Origin: an uncultured Lentibacter sp. | Lineage (GTDB): Bacteria; Pseudomonadota; Alphaproteobacteria; Rhodobacterales; Rhodobacteraceae | DNA: 64,000 nt | Assembly (NCBI RefSeq): GCF_937123735.1 | Contig: NZ_CAKZKL010000025.1 | Span: 42,656 to 106,655 of the forward strand | Reading direction: 5' to 3' | In this document: positions 44,550-53,998 of the stretch, in pieces | How positions within the stretch are numbered: position 1 is the first letter of the stretch | Layout of the letters: each line of letters begins with the position of its first letter | Position numbers and translations under genes: made by a program | The notes under the pieces: generated by a model | What the model was told of the DNA's origin: nothing | The model's database searches: none | What the model saw: the letters and a program-made list of their open reading frames with translations, nothing else

Positions 44550-45017
44550 TCACCCGGTATGGCGATAGCTTTCTGCCGTCAGCTTGGCAAACTCGGCCAG
44601 ACGCCCCTTGAGGCGCTTGCTCACGGTGCCCCGCGCCAGTTTCAACGATTGCACCAAAAGCCGCGCAGCCAGTGACTGCGGCATAAGCTCAAGCTCAATA
44701 CTCATCCGGGTGCGGGCCTTGGACATGGCCACCAGCCCGAGCACGAGCCGGGTGTCCAGACCTTTGGTCTGGCTCTTGGCTGACAACCCGTTGGGCGCAT
44801 CCACCTCCACCAGCTCGATGTGCAGCTTGCGCGCCTTGCCACGAAAGCTGAAAACCGCCTCCCAGGCCATCCCGGCCACGGGCCCGTCCAGATTGTCCAG
44901 CCGCGTCACCTGCACCCCGCGCCGCATGGCCTTGCGGGCAAGGCCATCGAAGTCGCTCACAGCGGCAAAAACATGGGAAACAGATGCCTCGACATCCTGA
45001 TCTGCGGAAAATTTCAT
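44550..45017 (-). CDS. SRPBCC family protein
   Basis: This 155-residue protein has the START-like fold pattern: EASVSHVFAAVSDFDGLARKAMRRG, AWEAVFSFRGKARKLHIELVEV and a C-terminal amphipathic helix (LVQSLKLARGTVSKRLKGRLAEFAKL). Such proteins bind small hydrophobic ligands. ATG 45017 follows AGAGGCG. It lies between nudC and ilvD on the same strand. Ligand unknown. Confidence 0.8.
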   Translation of the reverse strand: MKFSADQDVEASVSHVFAAVSDFDGLARKAMRRGVQVTRLDNLDGPVAGMAWEAVFSFRGKARKLHIELVEVDAPNGLSAKSQTKGLDTRLVLGLVAMSKARTRMSIELELMPQSLAARLLVQSLKLARGTVSKRLKGRLAEFAKLTAESYRHTG

Positions 45018-45066
45018 ACTCGTTACGCCTCTGATAAAACTCTGGCTGCTTGGCCGACACTGACCG

Positions 45067-46038
45067 CTATTTAAGCCGATCTGCCAACCAGTGCCAAAGT
45101 AAAAAATGCGCAATTGCGCCTTTTCGGGCGGGCTGAAGCCAGGGGTGCTCGCCCGCAAAAGCCTGCACGATTTCCTCACGGGTGAACCAGGCGGCATCTT
45201 CCAGCTCGTTGGGGTCCAAAACGATCTGCGAGGTTTCGGCCTCTCCGGCACAGCCCAGCATCAACGAGCCGGGAAACGGCCAGGGCTGGCTCGCAAGGTA
45301 TCCAACCTCTCCCACACGCACGCCAGACTCTTCAAAAACCTCCCGTCGCACCGCCGCCTCGATCGTCTCCCCCGGCTCAACAAAGCCGGCCAACAACGAA
45401 TACATGCCCTCCGGCCACCCCGGTGAGCGGCCCATCAACACAGAGTTGCCCCGCGTGATCAACATGATCACCACAGGGTCTGTGCGCGGAAAGTGCTGGG
45501 TGTTGCAGCCCGGGCACGCGCGCTGCCACCCCGCCATGATCATTTCGCTCTCCTGCCCGCAGGCCGCACAAAACCGGTGCGCACGATGCCAGCCAAGCAC
45601 CGCGCGCGCGGTCGCTGCCAGCTCTGCATCCTGCGCGCCAAGCCGAGTCATCACGCCGCGCAACTCCAAAAACACCTGATCTTCTTCCAAAAGCGGGTGG
45701 CGTTGCTCGCTGGGGTCAAAAAACGCGCCCAAAGCGGCCTCATCCACCTCGGTGGGCACCCAATCGGAAATATCGCTGACAAAGACGAGCCGGCCCTCAG
45801 GCGTGCGCCCCAAGAGGAGCGCCTCCTTGCCATGTGCCGCAACCACCGGATGGTTGAGCGGCAAACGCGCCAACCGGTCGCGCGCAGCTCCCTCCAGCAA
45901 CGGCTTACCCCGCCAAAGCAAAATCGCCTCGCCCTCGCCACGTGCAATGGCCTCGGCCAACAGCTCTGGCGCTCCGCGAATCTCGGCCGCGCGCTCCAGC
46001 GCCCCGCCGCCAAATGTGACTGTCTCAGCCAGTTTCAT
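45067..46038 (-). CDS. nudC: NAD+ diphosphatase NudC
   Basis: This 323-residue Nudix hydrolase decaps NAD-RNA and cleaves NADH. It has a four-cysteine zinc site (FCAACG...RACPGC, residues about 155-175), the Nudix box in GFVEPGETIEAAVRREVFEESG (G-x5-E-x7-REVxEExG) and the NudC-specific SQPWPFPGSLMLG. The N-terminal half is the substrate-specificity domain. It diverges from the cpdB-like gene. Confidence 0.95.
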   Translation of the reverse strand: MKLAETVTFGGGALERAAEIRGAPELLAEAIARGEGEAILLWRGKPLLEGAARDRLARLPLNHPVVAAHGKEALLLGRTPEGRLVFVSDISDWVPTEVDEAALGAFFDPSEQRHPLLEEDQVFLELRGVMTRLGAQDAELAATARAVLGWHRAHRFCAACGQESEMIMAGWQRACPGCNTQHFPRTDPVVIMLITRGNSVLMGRSPGWPEGMYSLLAGFVEPGETIEAAVRREVFEESGVRVGEVGYLASQPWPFPGSLMLGCAGEAETSQIVLDPNELEDAAWFTREEIVQAFAGEHPWLQPARKGAIAHFLLWHWLADRLK

Positions 46039-46231
46039 CCTGCCCCCACCGGTTTGTTAAGGCTTTCTAGCCGCGATGCGCGCCCTTGAACAGACTGCGC
46101 TGAATTGCCCCAAATGCGGCCCCCGCACACCGCACGCAGCAGGCGCCGCCTTTGGTTGATCAATTCAACTCAGGCGTGTTAAGAGAGCTTGGTATCGTTC
46201 ACAAGTTTCTCCGTTCAAAAGGCATCCTCCC

Positions 46232-48130
46232 CTGACACCTCCTGCTGCCCCTGCCCCCGTCAGTGCGCCCCTGCGCACCCGCGTTGACACCCGCGCCCGC
46301 CTTCGCGTCTTGCAGACCAGCGATATCCACGGGCACCTGCTGGCCTATGACTATGCCAACAACCGCTTGTTTGAGCGCCGTGGATTGGCCCGCACCGCCC
46401 TGCAAATAGCCGCGGCGCGCAGGGCAGAGCCGCTGAATTTGCTTCTGGACTCGGGCGATTTTCTCCAGGGCTCGCCAATCGCCGACAGGCTGGCCCAGAC
46501 CCCCGGCTGCGAACCGCAAAACGACCATCCGGTGATCAGCGCCATGAATGCCCTGCACTATGATGCGGTGACCCTTGGCAACCATGATCTTGATTTCGGG
46601 CTCGACCACCTCGCCCAAGCGCTCAAACAGGCCAATTTTCCGGTGGTCAGCGCCAACCTGTGCCTGCCCGCAGCGCACCCGCTTGCGGCACAGCTCAAAC
46701 CCTTTGTGGTGCTCGAACGCCAGCAGCCAGACATGCGCCACCCCCTGCGGATCGGGGTCACTGGCGTCTTGCCCCAAAGCACCTTGGCCGCAGGCGCGCA
46801 TCCGACCAGTGCCATCAGCTGCGCGCCCATCGTGCCCGCGCTTGAAACCACATTGGCCGCCATGCGGGCAGAGGGCGCAGATCTGTGCATCGTTCTGGCG
46901 CATTGCGCCTATGACAGCCTGCGCCCAGAAACCCGGGCGGCGCTGCAACACGCCGATCTGCTGCTGCTGGGCCATACACATACCGTCTGCCCTCCGCCCG
47001 GCCGCGTGCAACGCTTTGCGCCAGGTGCGCACACACCCAAGATGATCACCGGCGCTTGGCGCGAATACCTCGGTCAGGCAGATCTTTCTTTGCGCCTGAG
47101 CGCCGCGCATTGGCAGATCACGGAAACCGCCCTGCGCGTGACCCGGACACCGCCAAATGCCCCCGAATGCCCAAAGATGCGCGAACAACTCACACCCGAT
47201 CACCAACAAACCCTCGCAGCGCTGTCCCGGCCCCTGGGCGAGACAACCCAGCAAATCGACAGCTTCTTTGCCCTCGTGCAAGACAACGCCGGCTTGCAAC
47301 TTGTGGCTGAGGCCTTTGCCAGCCATTTGCGGGACGCATTGCAAGGCACCCAGCCAGAGCCGCTCCCGCCGCTGCTGGCCGCCGTCGCCCCGTTTCGTGC
47401 GGGCGGCCATGGCGGGGCCGAATATTTCTGCCACATCCCCAAAGGCACGCTCAACACCCGCGACCTGGACAAGCTCTACAGCTTTCACGACACGCTCTGC
47501 GCTGTCTCCATCACCGGCAAGGCGCTGCGCGCCTGGCTGGAAATGAGCGCAAGCCTGTTTTGTCAGGTGTCACACGGGGCGCAAGACAGCCCCCTGCACG
47601 ACCCGGCCTTTCCCTGTTACCTGTTTGATGTCATCCCCCAGCTTGACTACGAAATCGACCTCAGCAAGCCCGCGCTCTTCACCCATGAGCGCAAACGCGT
47701 GACAACCGCCCAGCAGGCGGGCCGCATTGCGGCGCTGAAGTATCAGGGCAAACCTGTCGAAGATGACAGCCGCTTTGTGCTGGCCACCAGCTCGCACCGG
47801 GCCAAAAGCCCCTGGCCCGATCTGCCCGGCACAGAGCCGCCCGCATTGCTGCTTGATACCGGCGTCAGCTGCCGCAGCGTGCTGGCCCGCCATATCAAGG
47901 CCCGCGGCACCATCGCCCCCATCGCGCATCCGTCGTGGCGCTTCAAGCCGATGGTGCACAGCTCGGCGCTGTTTTTAACGTCGCCCACAGCGCAAAGCTG
48001 CCCCGCACAGGGCATCGACTTCATCCGCCACACGCCAGAGGGGTTCGCGCAAATGCGGCTCCGCCTCGCGGGCACAGGCCGCCCGCAAGCTCTTGCGAAT
48101 CCCGAACCCGAAGCCTATATCGAGCCTTGA
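46232..48130 (+). CDS. cpdB: Bifunctional 2',3'-cyclic-nucleotide 2'-phosphodiesterase/3'-nucleotidase (CpdB-like)
   Basis: This protein of about 630 residues is a two-domain metallophosphoesterase/5'-nucleotidase. The metal motifs are TSDIHGHL, DSGDFLQGSP and GNHDLDFG, and the C-terminal nucleotide-binding domain contains NTRDLDKLYSFHDTLCAVSITG. No signal peptide is visible. The frame is open from 46160 but contains no ATG or GTG before TTG 46310, which would cut into the first conserved strand (LRVLQTSDIHG). I therefore place the start at CTG 46232, nine bases after AAAGG (46218-46222); this is an inference. The stop overlaps the SRP RNA gene. Confidence 0.8.
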   Translation: MTPPAAPAPVSAPLRTRVDTRARLRVLQTSDIHGHLLAYDYANNRLFERRGLARTALQIAAARRAEPLNLLLDSGDFLQGSPIADRLAQTPGCEPQNDHPVISAMNALHYDAVTLGNHDLDFGLDHLAQALKQANFPVVSANLCLPAAHPLAAQLKPFVVLERQQPDMRHPLRIGVTGVLPQSTLAAGAHPTSAISCAPIVPALETTLAAMRAEGADLCIVLAHCAYDSLRPETRAALQHADLLLLGHTHTVCPPPGRVQRFAPGAHTPKMITGAWREYLGQADLSLRLSAAHWQITETALRVTRTPPNAPECPKMREQLTPDHQQTLAALSRPLGETTQQIDSFFALVQDNAGLQLVAEAFASHLRDALQGTQPEPLPPLLAAVAPFRAGGHGGAEYFCHIPKGTLNTRDLDKLYSFHDTLCAVSITGKALRAWLEMSASLFCQVSHGAQDSPLHDPAFPCYLFDVIPQLDYEIDLSKPALFTHERKRVTTAQQAGRIAALKYQGKPVEDDSRFVLATSSHRAKSPWPDLPGTEPPALLLDTGVSCRSVLARHIKARGTIAPIAHPSWRFKPMVHSSALFLTSPTAQSCPAQGIDFIRHTPEGFAQMRLRLAGTGRPQALANPEPEAYIEP

Positions 48131-48221
48131 GAGGTTGGCGCGGGCAGGCGCCTCGCCAACCCGGTCAGATCCGGAAGGAAGCAGCCGCAACGAGCCCCGC
48201 TTGGGTCGTGATCAGCCTCTC
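48129..48221 (+). ncRNA. ffs: Signal recognition particle RNA (4.5S, small bacterial type)
   Basis: The near-universal apical loop core is intact: GGTCAGATCCGGAAGGAAGC at about 48162-48181, followed by GCCGCAACGAGCC. The ends pair (GAGAGG at 48129-48134 with CCTCTC at 48216-48221), and a GGCGCGGGC... stem lies between. The size, about 93 nt, fits the short bacterial form. The 5' end lies inside the stop codon of the upstream gene. It binds the Met-rich M domain of Ffh, encoded 13 kb away. Confidence 0.93.
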
Positions 48222-48430
48222 ACCTCTTTCCCTGCACGCTCAAAGCCGGGCCGCCCACAGACTGCGTCATGCGCGGCAACAGGGGCGGCGTCAGGGGCGG
48301 CGCAAGGGCGCAGACAGCTCCAAGGCGCAGATCGCTCTTTCCCTTTCCCGAAACCGCGTTAAAACTTGGCCCCAACACGGCGGGGGGCCAAAGCCCTGCC
48401 ACCGGCTCTCCACTGCTCTGAAGGCGCGCC
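48222..48430. other. Gap between ffs and the flavoprotein gene
   Basis: This 209-bp stretch shows no gene. A near-direct repeat AGGGGCGGCG (about 48282 and 48293) and GGCGGGGGGCCAAAG are the only notable features. The 3' processing or termination signal of ffs (CACCTCTTTCCC) starts at its left end. Confidence 0.5.
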
Positions 48431-50476
48431 ATGTCCAAAGATCCCCTGCTGCAACCTTTCCAGCTCAAGCACCTGACCCTGCGCAACAGGATCATGACCA
48501 CCAGCCACGAACCCGCCTACCCCGAAGACGGAATGCCCAAAGCACGCTACACCGCCTATCACGCCGAGCGCGCCAAGGCCGGTGTTGCCCTGGCCATGAC
48601 AGCGGGCTCCGCCGCCGTTTCCAAAGACAGCCCGCCCGTCTTCAACAACATCCTCGCCTATAAGGACGAGGTCGTGCCCTGGATCAAGGAGCTGACAGAC
48701 GCCTGCCACGAACACGGCTGCGCCACCATGATCCAGCTCACCCATCTGGGCCGCCGCACCACCTGGAACAAGGGCGACTGGCTCCCCTCCGTCTCCTCCT
48801 CGCGTCACCGCGAACCGGCCCACCGCGCCTTTCCCAAGCTCATCGAAGATTGGGACATCGCCCGCATAATCGAAGATTTCGCCGATGCCGCCGAGCGCAT
48901 GAAAGCCGGTGGCATGGACGGGATCGAACTTCAGGTCTACGGCCACCTGCTCGATCAGTTCTGGTCGCCCCTCACCAATGATCTCACCGGCCCCTACGGC
49001 GCGGACACGCTGGAAAACCGCCTGCGCTTCCCGCTTGATGTGCTCGCCGCCATTCGCAAACGCGTGGGCGAGGCGTTTATCGTCGGGCTGCGCTACACCG
49101 CCGATGAAGCGCAAAAAGGCGGCATCACCGCGGAAGAAGGGCTGCATATTTCCCGCCGGCTCGCTGCCACTGGGCAGGTGGATTTTCTCAATGTCATCAA
49201 GGGGAGAATCCACACCGACCCCGCCATGACCGATGTTATCCCCGTGCAGGGCATGGCCAGTGCCCCCCACCTTGATTTTGCCGGTGCGGTGCGCAAGGCA
49301 ACAGGGCTGCCCACCTTCCATGCCGCGCGCATCCCCGATGTGGCCACGGCCCGCCATGCGGTGCAATCCGGCCAGCTCGATATGGTCGGCATGACCCGCG
49401 CCCATATGGCCGATCCGCATATTGTCAAAAAGCTCATCGAGGGGCGCGAAGACGACATCCGCCCCTGCGTCGGCGCAACCTATTGCCTGGACCGTATCTA
49501 TCAAGCCGGCGAGGCGCTTTGCCTGCACAATGCCGCCACAGGCCGCGAGCTGACCATGCCACACAGCATTGCCCCCGCCCCCGCGCGGCGCAGGGTTGTC
49601 ATCGTCGGCGCTGGTCCGGCGGGGCTTGAGGCCGCCCGCGTCGCCGCCGAGCGCGGCCATGATGTGACGGTCTTTGAGGCCCAGCCCGAGCCGGGCGGGC
49701 AGATCCGCCTCACCGCGCAATCCCCGCGCCGCCGCGAGATGATCGGGATCATCGACTGGCGCATGGCCCAATGCGCGGCGCGCGATGTGCGCTTTCAGTT
49801 CAACACCTGGGCCGAGGCCGCAGATGTCACCGCCCTTGCGCCGGATGTGGTCATCATCGCCACCGGCGGTCTGCCCAACACGCAGCTCTTTGAAACCCAT
49901 GCCGAGGCCGCGCATGTCGTCTCCGCATGGGACATCCTCTCAGGCGATGTCAAACCCGCAGGCAAGGTCCTGATCTATGACGAAAGCGGCGATCACCCGG
50001 CGCTGCAAGCCGCCGAAATTGCCGCAAACGCGGGGGCCAGCGTGGAAATCATGACCCCGGACCGCACCTTCGCACCCGAGGTCATGGCGATGAACCTTGT
50101 GCCCTACATGCGCGCGCTTCAGGACAAGGATGTCACCTTCACAGTCGCCCGCCGCCTTCTGGGCGTGGCCCGCACCGGCAACAGCCTCACCGCCACAATC
50201 GGCACCGATTATAGCAGTCACAGCTATGACACCCGGGTTGACCAGGTTGTGCTCAACTATGGCACCCTGCCGCTGGAGGAGCTCTATTTTGAGCTCAAGC
50301 CACTGTCGCGCAATGCCGGGGCGGTAGACTATGAGGCGCTGATTGCCGGGCAGCCCCAACCCGCCACAGCCCAGACAGAGGCCGGCTTCCAGCTGTTTCG
50401 CATCGGTGATGCCGTCTCTGCGCGCAATACCCACGCCGCCATCTATGACGCCCTGCGCCTGATGAAAGACATCTGA
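48431..50476 (+). CDS. FMN/Fe-S oxidoreductase, N-methylproline (stachydrine) demethylase-like
   Basis: This 681-residue flavoprotein has an OYE-type FMN barrel (FQLKHLTLRNRIMTTSHEPAY, HLGRRTTW, YGHLLDQFWSPLTND) and a C-terminal FAD/NAD(P)H domain ([29 protein letters not shown]). The arrangement is the same as trimethylamine dehydrogenase and FadH, and the N-terminal sequence most resembles proteins annotated as N-methylproline demethylases of proline betaine degradation. The Fe-S motif reads CVGATYC...LC, missing one of four cysteines. The call to subfamily level is from memory and moderate. Confidence 0.7.
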   Translation: MSKDPLLQPFQLKHLTLRNRIMTTSHEPAYPEDGMPKARYTAYHAERAKAGVALAMTAGSAAVSKDSPPVFNNILAYKDEVVPWIKELTDACHEHGCATMIQLTHLGRRTTWNKGDWLPSVSSSRHREPAHRAFPKLIEDWDIARIIEDFADAAERMKAGGMDGIELQVYGHLLDQFWSPLTNDLTGPYGADTLENRLRFPLDVLAAIRKRVGEAFIVGLRYTADEAQKGGITAEEGLHISRRLAATGQVDFLNVIKGRIHTDPAMTDVIPVQGMASAPHLDFAGAVRKATGLPTFHAARIPDVATARHAVQSGQLDMVGMTRAHMADPHIVKKLIEGREDDIRPCVGATYCLDRIYQAGEALCLHNAATGRELTMPHSIAPAPARRRVVIVGAGPAGLEAARVAAERGHDVTVFEAQPEPGGQIRLTAQSPRRREMIGIIDWRMAQCAARDVRFQFNTWAEAADVTALAPDVVIIATGGLPNTQLFETHAEAAHVVSAWDILSGDVKPAGKVLIYDESGDHPALQAAEIAANAGASVEIMTPDRTFAPEVMAMNLVPYMRALQDKDVTFTVARRLLGVARTGNSLTATIGTDYSSHSYDTRVDQVVLNYGTLPLEELYFELKPLSRNAGAVDYEALIAGQPQPATAQTEAGFQLFRIGDAVSARNTHAAIYDALRLMKDI

Positions 50477-50648
50477 ACCGCGCTGACACCACCACAAACA
50501 CCCGCTGCCGCCACCGCAGCAATGCTTTATTCTGTTGGCGCGCCACGCGGTTTGTGCCAAGAGACATTCTCACAAAAGCCTGTGCGTATCGGGGGGCGGC
50601 CAGCACGCCGCAAAAGCCACCCCAATGCCCTAACCGGAAAGACCGCTT

Positions 50649-51341
50649 ATGAATATGCTCAAGATCGTTGCCGTGCCGATGCACAAAGAAGGGCGCAAAT
50701 TTGTCGCCACCTTTGGCGCTATCGCCATTGCCCTCTCCTTTGTCTGGATGCCGCTTTTCTGGCTCGGGCTCGGGGTCACGGTCTGGTGCTACTACTTCTT
50801 TCGCGACCCGGTGCGCGTGGTGCCCCAGCAAGACGGGTTGGTGATTTCGCCAGCCGATGGGATCATCTCGCTGATCGAAGATGTGGTGCCGCCTGAAGAC
50901 CTCGGGCTTGGCACGGAAGCTGTCACCCGGGTCTCGGTTTTCATGAATGTCTTCAACTGCCATGTGAACCGTGCGCCCGTTGCGGGCGAGGTTACCCATG
51001 TGGTCTATCGCCACGGCAAATTCCTCAATGCCTCGCTCGACAAAGCCAGCGAGCACAACGAGCGCAACAGCATCACCATCCAAACGCCCGCAGGGGTGCG
51101 GATCGGTGTGGTGCAGATCGCCGGTCTGGTGGCGCGGCGGATTGTCTGCTTTGTCAAAGTGGGCAGCCAGCTTGGCGCGGGCCACCGCTTCGGGCTGATC
51201 CGCTTTGGCAGCCGTCTGGATGTCTACCTGCCCAAAGGGGTTGCACCGCTGGTGTCCGTGGGTCAGACCGCCGTGGCAGGCGAGAGCATCCTCGCCGATC
51301 TCAACACCCCCGCGCCCAACCGGCAGGGCTTGCCTGAATGA
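50649..51341 (+). CDS. psd: Phosphatidylserine decarboxylase
   Basis: This 230-residue enzyme makes phosphatidylethanolamine. It belongs to the short form that self-cleaves at Gly-Ser; the site is FGS at Ser188 in [11 protein letters not shown], generating the pyruvoyl group. The N-terminus has a membrane-associated segment ([26 protein letters not shown]). It overlaps pssA by ATGA, so the two PE-pathway enzymes are coupled. Confidence 0.95.
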   Translation: MNMLKIVAVPMHKEGRKFVATFGAIAIALSFVWMPLFWLGLGVTVWCYYFFRDPVRVVPQQDGLVISPADGIISLIEDVVPPEDLGLGTEAVTRVSVFMNVFNCHVNRAPVAGEVTHVVYRHGKFLNASLDKASEHNERNSITIQTPAGVRIGVVQIAGLVARRIVCFVKVGSQLGAGHRFGLIRFGSRLDVYLPKGVAPLVSVGQTAVAGESILADLNTPAPNRQGLPE

Positions 51342-52105
51342 GCCCCCCCAGCGAGATAAAGCTGCGCCACATCGTGCCCAGCGTGGTCACCGCGTTTGCC
51401 ATTTGCGCCGGGATGACCTCGCTGCGCATGAGCCTGGAAGGCCATATCGAAAGCGCGTTGTATTTCATTCTGATCGCGGTTTTTCTGGATGCCGCCGATG
51501 GCAAGCTGGCGCGGTTTTTGGACTCCGCCAGCCCCTTTGGGGCCGAGCTCGATACCCTGGCCGATTTCTTCAACTTCGGAATCGTTCCGGGTGTGCTGCT
51601 CTACAACACGCTCTACATCGGCACCGAGCTTTCCAGCCTCGGGTTTCTGGCCACTTTGGTGCTGGCTGTGTGCTGCGCATTGCGGCTGGCACGCTTCAAC
51701 CTCTCTGTGAAAAACGCCGATGTCACCCTCAAGAAAGATGACCACTTTGTGGGCGTTCCGGCCCCGGCACTGGCCTGTCTTGCGCTCATGCCCATCTATA
51801 TGCACCTCGCCGGATTTGACGAGACCGACTGGCCCTTTCTGCGCGCAGCCTACATCATCGGGGTTGGCCTGCTCGCCGTGAGCACAATTCCGACCTTCTC
51901 CATCAAACATGCCAGTATCAAGCGCGCCCACCTGCCGCTTGTGATCGTGGCCGCCATGGTGCTTGTGGCCTGCCTTATGGTCTATCCCTGGCCGACCCTG
52001 ATCATTGGCAATTGCCTCTACCTGGCCTCTTTGCCCTTCTCCTACCGCGCCCAGAAAAAACACGCACGCGCCAGCGGCTCTTCTGGCCCGCAATCTTCCG
52101 ACTGA
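51338..52105 (+). CDS. pssA: CDP-diacylglycerol-serine O-phosphatidyltransferase
   Basis: This 255-residue integral membrane enzyme makes phosphatidylserine from CDP-diacylglycerol. The CDP-alcohol phosphotransferase motif DG-x2-AR-x8-G-x3-D-x3-D appears as [23 protein letters not shown]. Several hydrophobic helices follow, ending with a basic tail ([11 protein letters not shown]). It works just before psd in the pathway. Confidence 0.95.
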   Translation: MSPPSEIKLRHIVPSVVTAFAICAGMTSLRMSLEGHIESALYFILIAVFLDAADGKLARFLDSASPFGAELDTLADFFNFGIVPGVLLYNTLYIGTELSSLGFLATLVLAVCCALRLARFNLSVKNADVTLKKDDHFVGVPAPALACLALMPIYMHLAGFDETDWPFLRAAYIIGVGLLAVSTIPTFSIKHASIKRAHLPLVIVAAMVLVACLMVYPWPTLIIGNCLYLASLPFSYRAQKKHARASGSSGPQSSD

Positions 52106-52171
52106 GCGCCAGAAAGCCGCGCCCCTTAGCGCCCCTTAGCGCCCAGCAGATCTTGCGGTGCTCTTTGCGGC

Positions 52172-52834
52172 CTAAGCCCCTTCGGGCTGCGCAACCCTGT
52201 CGCTGAGCGGCTCTGGCCTGCGTAGCCCCCCAAGCTCAAAAAGCAACTCAAGCACCGCCGCCACGCCCTGCCCGTGGCGCAGCGCGCAAAACACAAAGGG
52301 CCGCTCGCCGCGCATACGCGCCGCATCACGCTGCATCACCTCCAGCGATGCGCCAACATGGGGGGCCAGATCGGTCTTGTTGATCACCAGAATATCGGAT
52401 TTGGTAATCGCCGGGCCACCTTTTCGCGGAATTTCCTCGCCCGCGGCCACATCAATCACATAAATCGTCAGGTCAGCCAGCTCGGGGCTAAAGGTGGCCG
52501 AAAGATTGTCCCCCCCACTCTCGATCAGGACCAGCTCCAGCGCCGCATGGCGCGCGCGCATCTGCGCCACGGCGGCAAGGTTGATCGAAGCATCCTCGCG
52601 AATGGCCGTATGCGGACAGCCCCCGGTTTCCACGCCCAAAATCCGGTCCTGCGGCAAAACCTGCATCCGCATCAGCGCCTCGGCATCTTCGCGGGTGTAA
52701 ATATCATTGGTGATCACTCCCAAGGACAGGCCCGGGTGCAGCGCCCGGGCAAGACAGGCCGTGAGGGTGGTTTTTCCAGCCCCGACAGGGCCACCGATTC
52801 CAACCCGCAAAGGGCCGTTTAGCTGATGTGTCAT
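52172..52834 (-). CDS. ureG: Urease accessory GTPase UreG
   Basis: This 220-residue G protein loads nickel into urease with UreE, UreF and UreD. The P-loop is [11 protein letters not shown], and the CPH metal motif ([16 protein letters not shown]) and NKTDLAP are intact. It is the last gene of the operon and overlaps ureF by 4 bp. Confidence 0.96.
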   Translation of the reverse strand: MTHQLNGPLRVGIGGPVGAGKTTLTACLARALHPGLSLGVITNDIYTREDAEALMRMQVLPQDRILGVETGGCPHTAIREDASINLAAVAQMRARHAALELVLIESGGDNLSATFSPELADLTIYVIDVAAGEEIPRKGGPAITKSDILVINKTDLAPHVGASLEVMQRDAARMRGERPFVFCALRHGQGVAAVLELLFELGGLRRPEPLSDRVAQPEGA

Positions 52835-53526
52835 GTGCGAAAAATCCTTGGCTGAAGTGTTTCATGGTGCATCGCGGCGATATCGGACAAAAAGGCGCTG
52901 CTGTGCAGATCCTCCAGCCCGGCCCCACGGCTTTGCTGCGCAATCTCGGCGCAAAGCGGCGCCAGTCCCGCCAGAACGGCCTGCCCCTCGGTCTGCCCAA
53001 GCGGCAGAGCCCGCATGGCCACCGAAACAAGATTGCTCGCAAAGGCCTGCACATAAAGGACAACGCACATCTCCAGATCAAGGCGCTGGCGCGCCGCCGC
53101 CGCGCCAACCGCGACAGGCAAACAGAGCTCCAAAAGCCACTCCGCCTCAAACGCCGCCTCTGCGGGCTGGCGGCCCCAGACAGCCGCAACCGTCTGGCCA
53201 AAAGCCGCGCCCTGCAAGCGGCTCTCAAGGCGGCGCTCGGCGCTGGCGGCAAAGGCCAACGCCACCTGATCAACCCGCTCCAGCGCCGCTCTGTCCGGCG
53301 CGTCAAAAGCCGCGCGCAGCAAGATCGCGTCGTTGCGTCCGCTGCCATGGGCCAGCACGCTTTTTAGCCACTGCGCCAGCTCTTGCGCCGAGCCCACAGC
53401 CCCCGTCGCAATCGCCGTCTCCAACCCATGCGAATAGGAAAACGCCCCGATCGGGAACGCTGGCGACAGCCATTGCGCCAGCGTCAGGATCGAGGCCGCG
53501 CAAGCCGCCGGGGGGTCAGTGGGCAT
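52831..53526 (-). CDS. ureF: Urease accessory protein UreF
   Basis: This 231-residue all-helical protein acts as a GTPase regulator in the UreD-F-G complex. Conserved segments [23 protein letters not shown] and [18 protein letters not shown] are present. I chose ATG 53526 (MPTDPPA), which overlaps the ureE stop; the longer frame upstream reads through the His-rich end of ureE in another frame. Confidence 0.94.
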   Translation of the reverse strand: MPTDPPAACAASILTLAQWLSPAFPIGAFSYSHGLETAIATGAVGSAQELAQWLKSVLAHGSGRNDAILLRAAFDAPDRAALERVDQVALAFAASAERRLESRLQGAAFGQTVAAVWGRQPAEAAFEAEWLLELCLPVAVGAAAARQRLDLEMCVVLYVQAFASNLVSVAMRALPLGQTEGQAVLAGLAPLCAEIAQQSRGAGLEDLHSSAFLSDIAAMHHETLQPRIFRT

Positions 53527-53989
53527 GGGCCGTCGCGCCATGCGCATGAGACTGGGTGCGCCCATGGCCATAAGCCCCCCCCTCGGGCTTAAAAGGCGCA
53601 GACACGGGCTCCAAGCGCGCGCCCAGATGCTCCAACATATGCCCGATCACCGGATCAGCCTGCACGCAGAGGTGGTCCGGCGCGATCTGGCAGGGGGTGT
53701 GGCGGTTGCCAACATGCCACGCCAGCCGAACAAGATCAGGCCCCGTCACACGGTAAAGCGCCTCTTGCGCCGCCGAAATCTGCACCAGCTGTCCTGTCTC
53801 AAGCTCCAGCGCATCCCCATCCTCAAGCGAAGTGGTCTGCGCCAGATCAACAAGAAAGCGCTCGCCTGTGCTGGTTGTCAGCCGCTTTCGGCGCAACAAT
53901 CGCGCGCTATAATCAAGCGCACAAAGCAGCGCCGGACCCTGCCACTGGCCCTTGCGATGCAGCCTTTGCGCTATGGGAATATCTGTCAT
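53516..53989 (-). CDS. ureE: Urease accessory nickel chaperone UreE
   Basis: This 157-residue dimeric nickel chaperone has an N-terminal peptide-binding domain and a C-terminal metal domain with the conserved VGNRHTPC. It ends in a His-rich tail ([17 protein letters not shown]) that binds nickel. It overlaps ureF by 11 bp. Confidence 0.95.
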   Translation of the reverse strand: MTDIPIAQRLHRKGQWQGPALLCALDYSARLLRRKRLTTSTGERFLVDLAQTTSLEDGDALELETGQLVQISAAQEALYRVTGPDLVRLAWHVGNRHTPCQIAPDHLCVQADPVIGHMLEHLGARLEPVSAPFKPEGGAYGHGRTQSHAHGATAHAH

Positions 53990-53998
53990 TGGGGCCTC

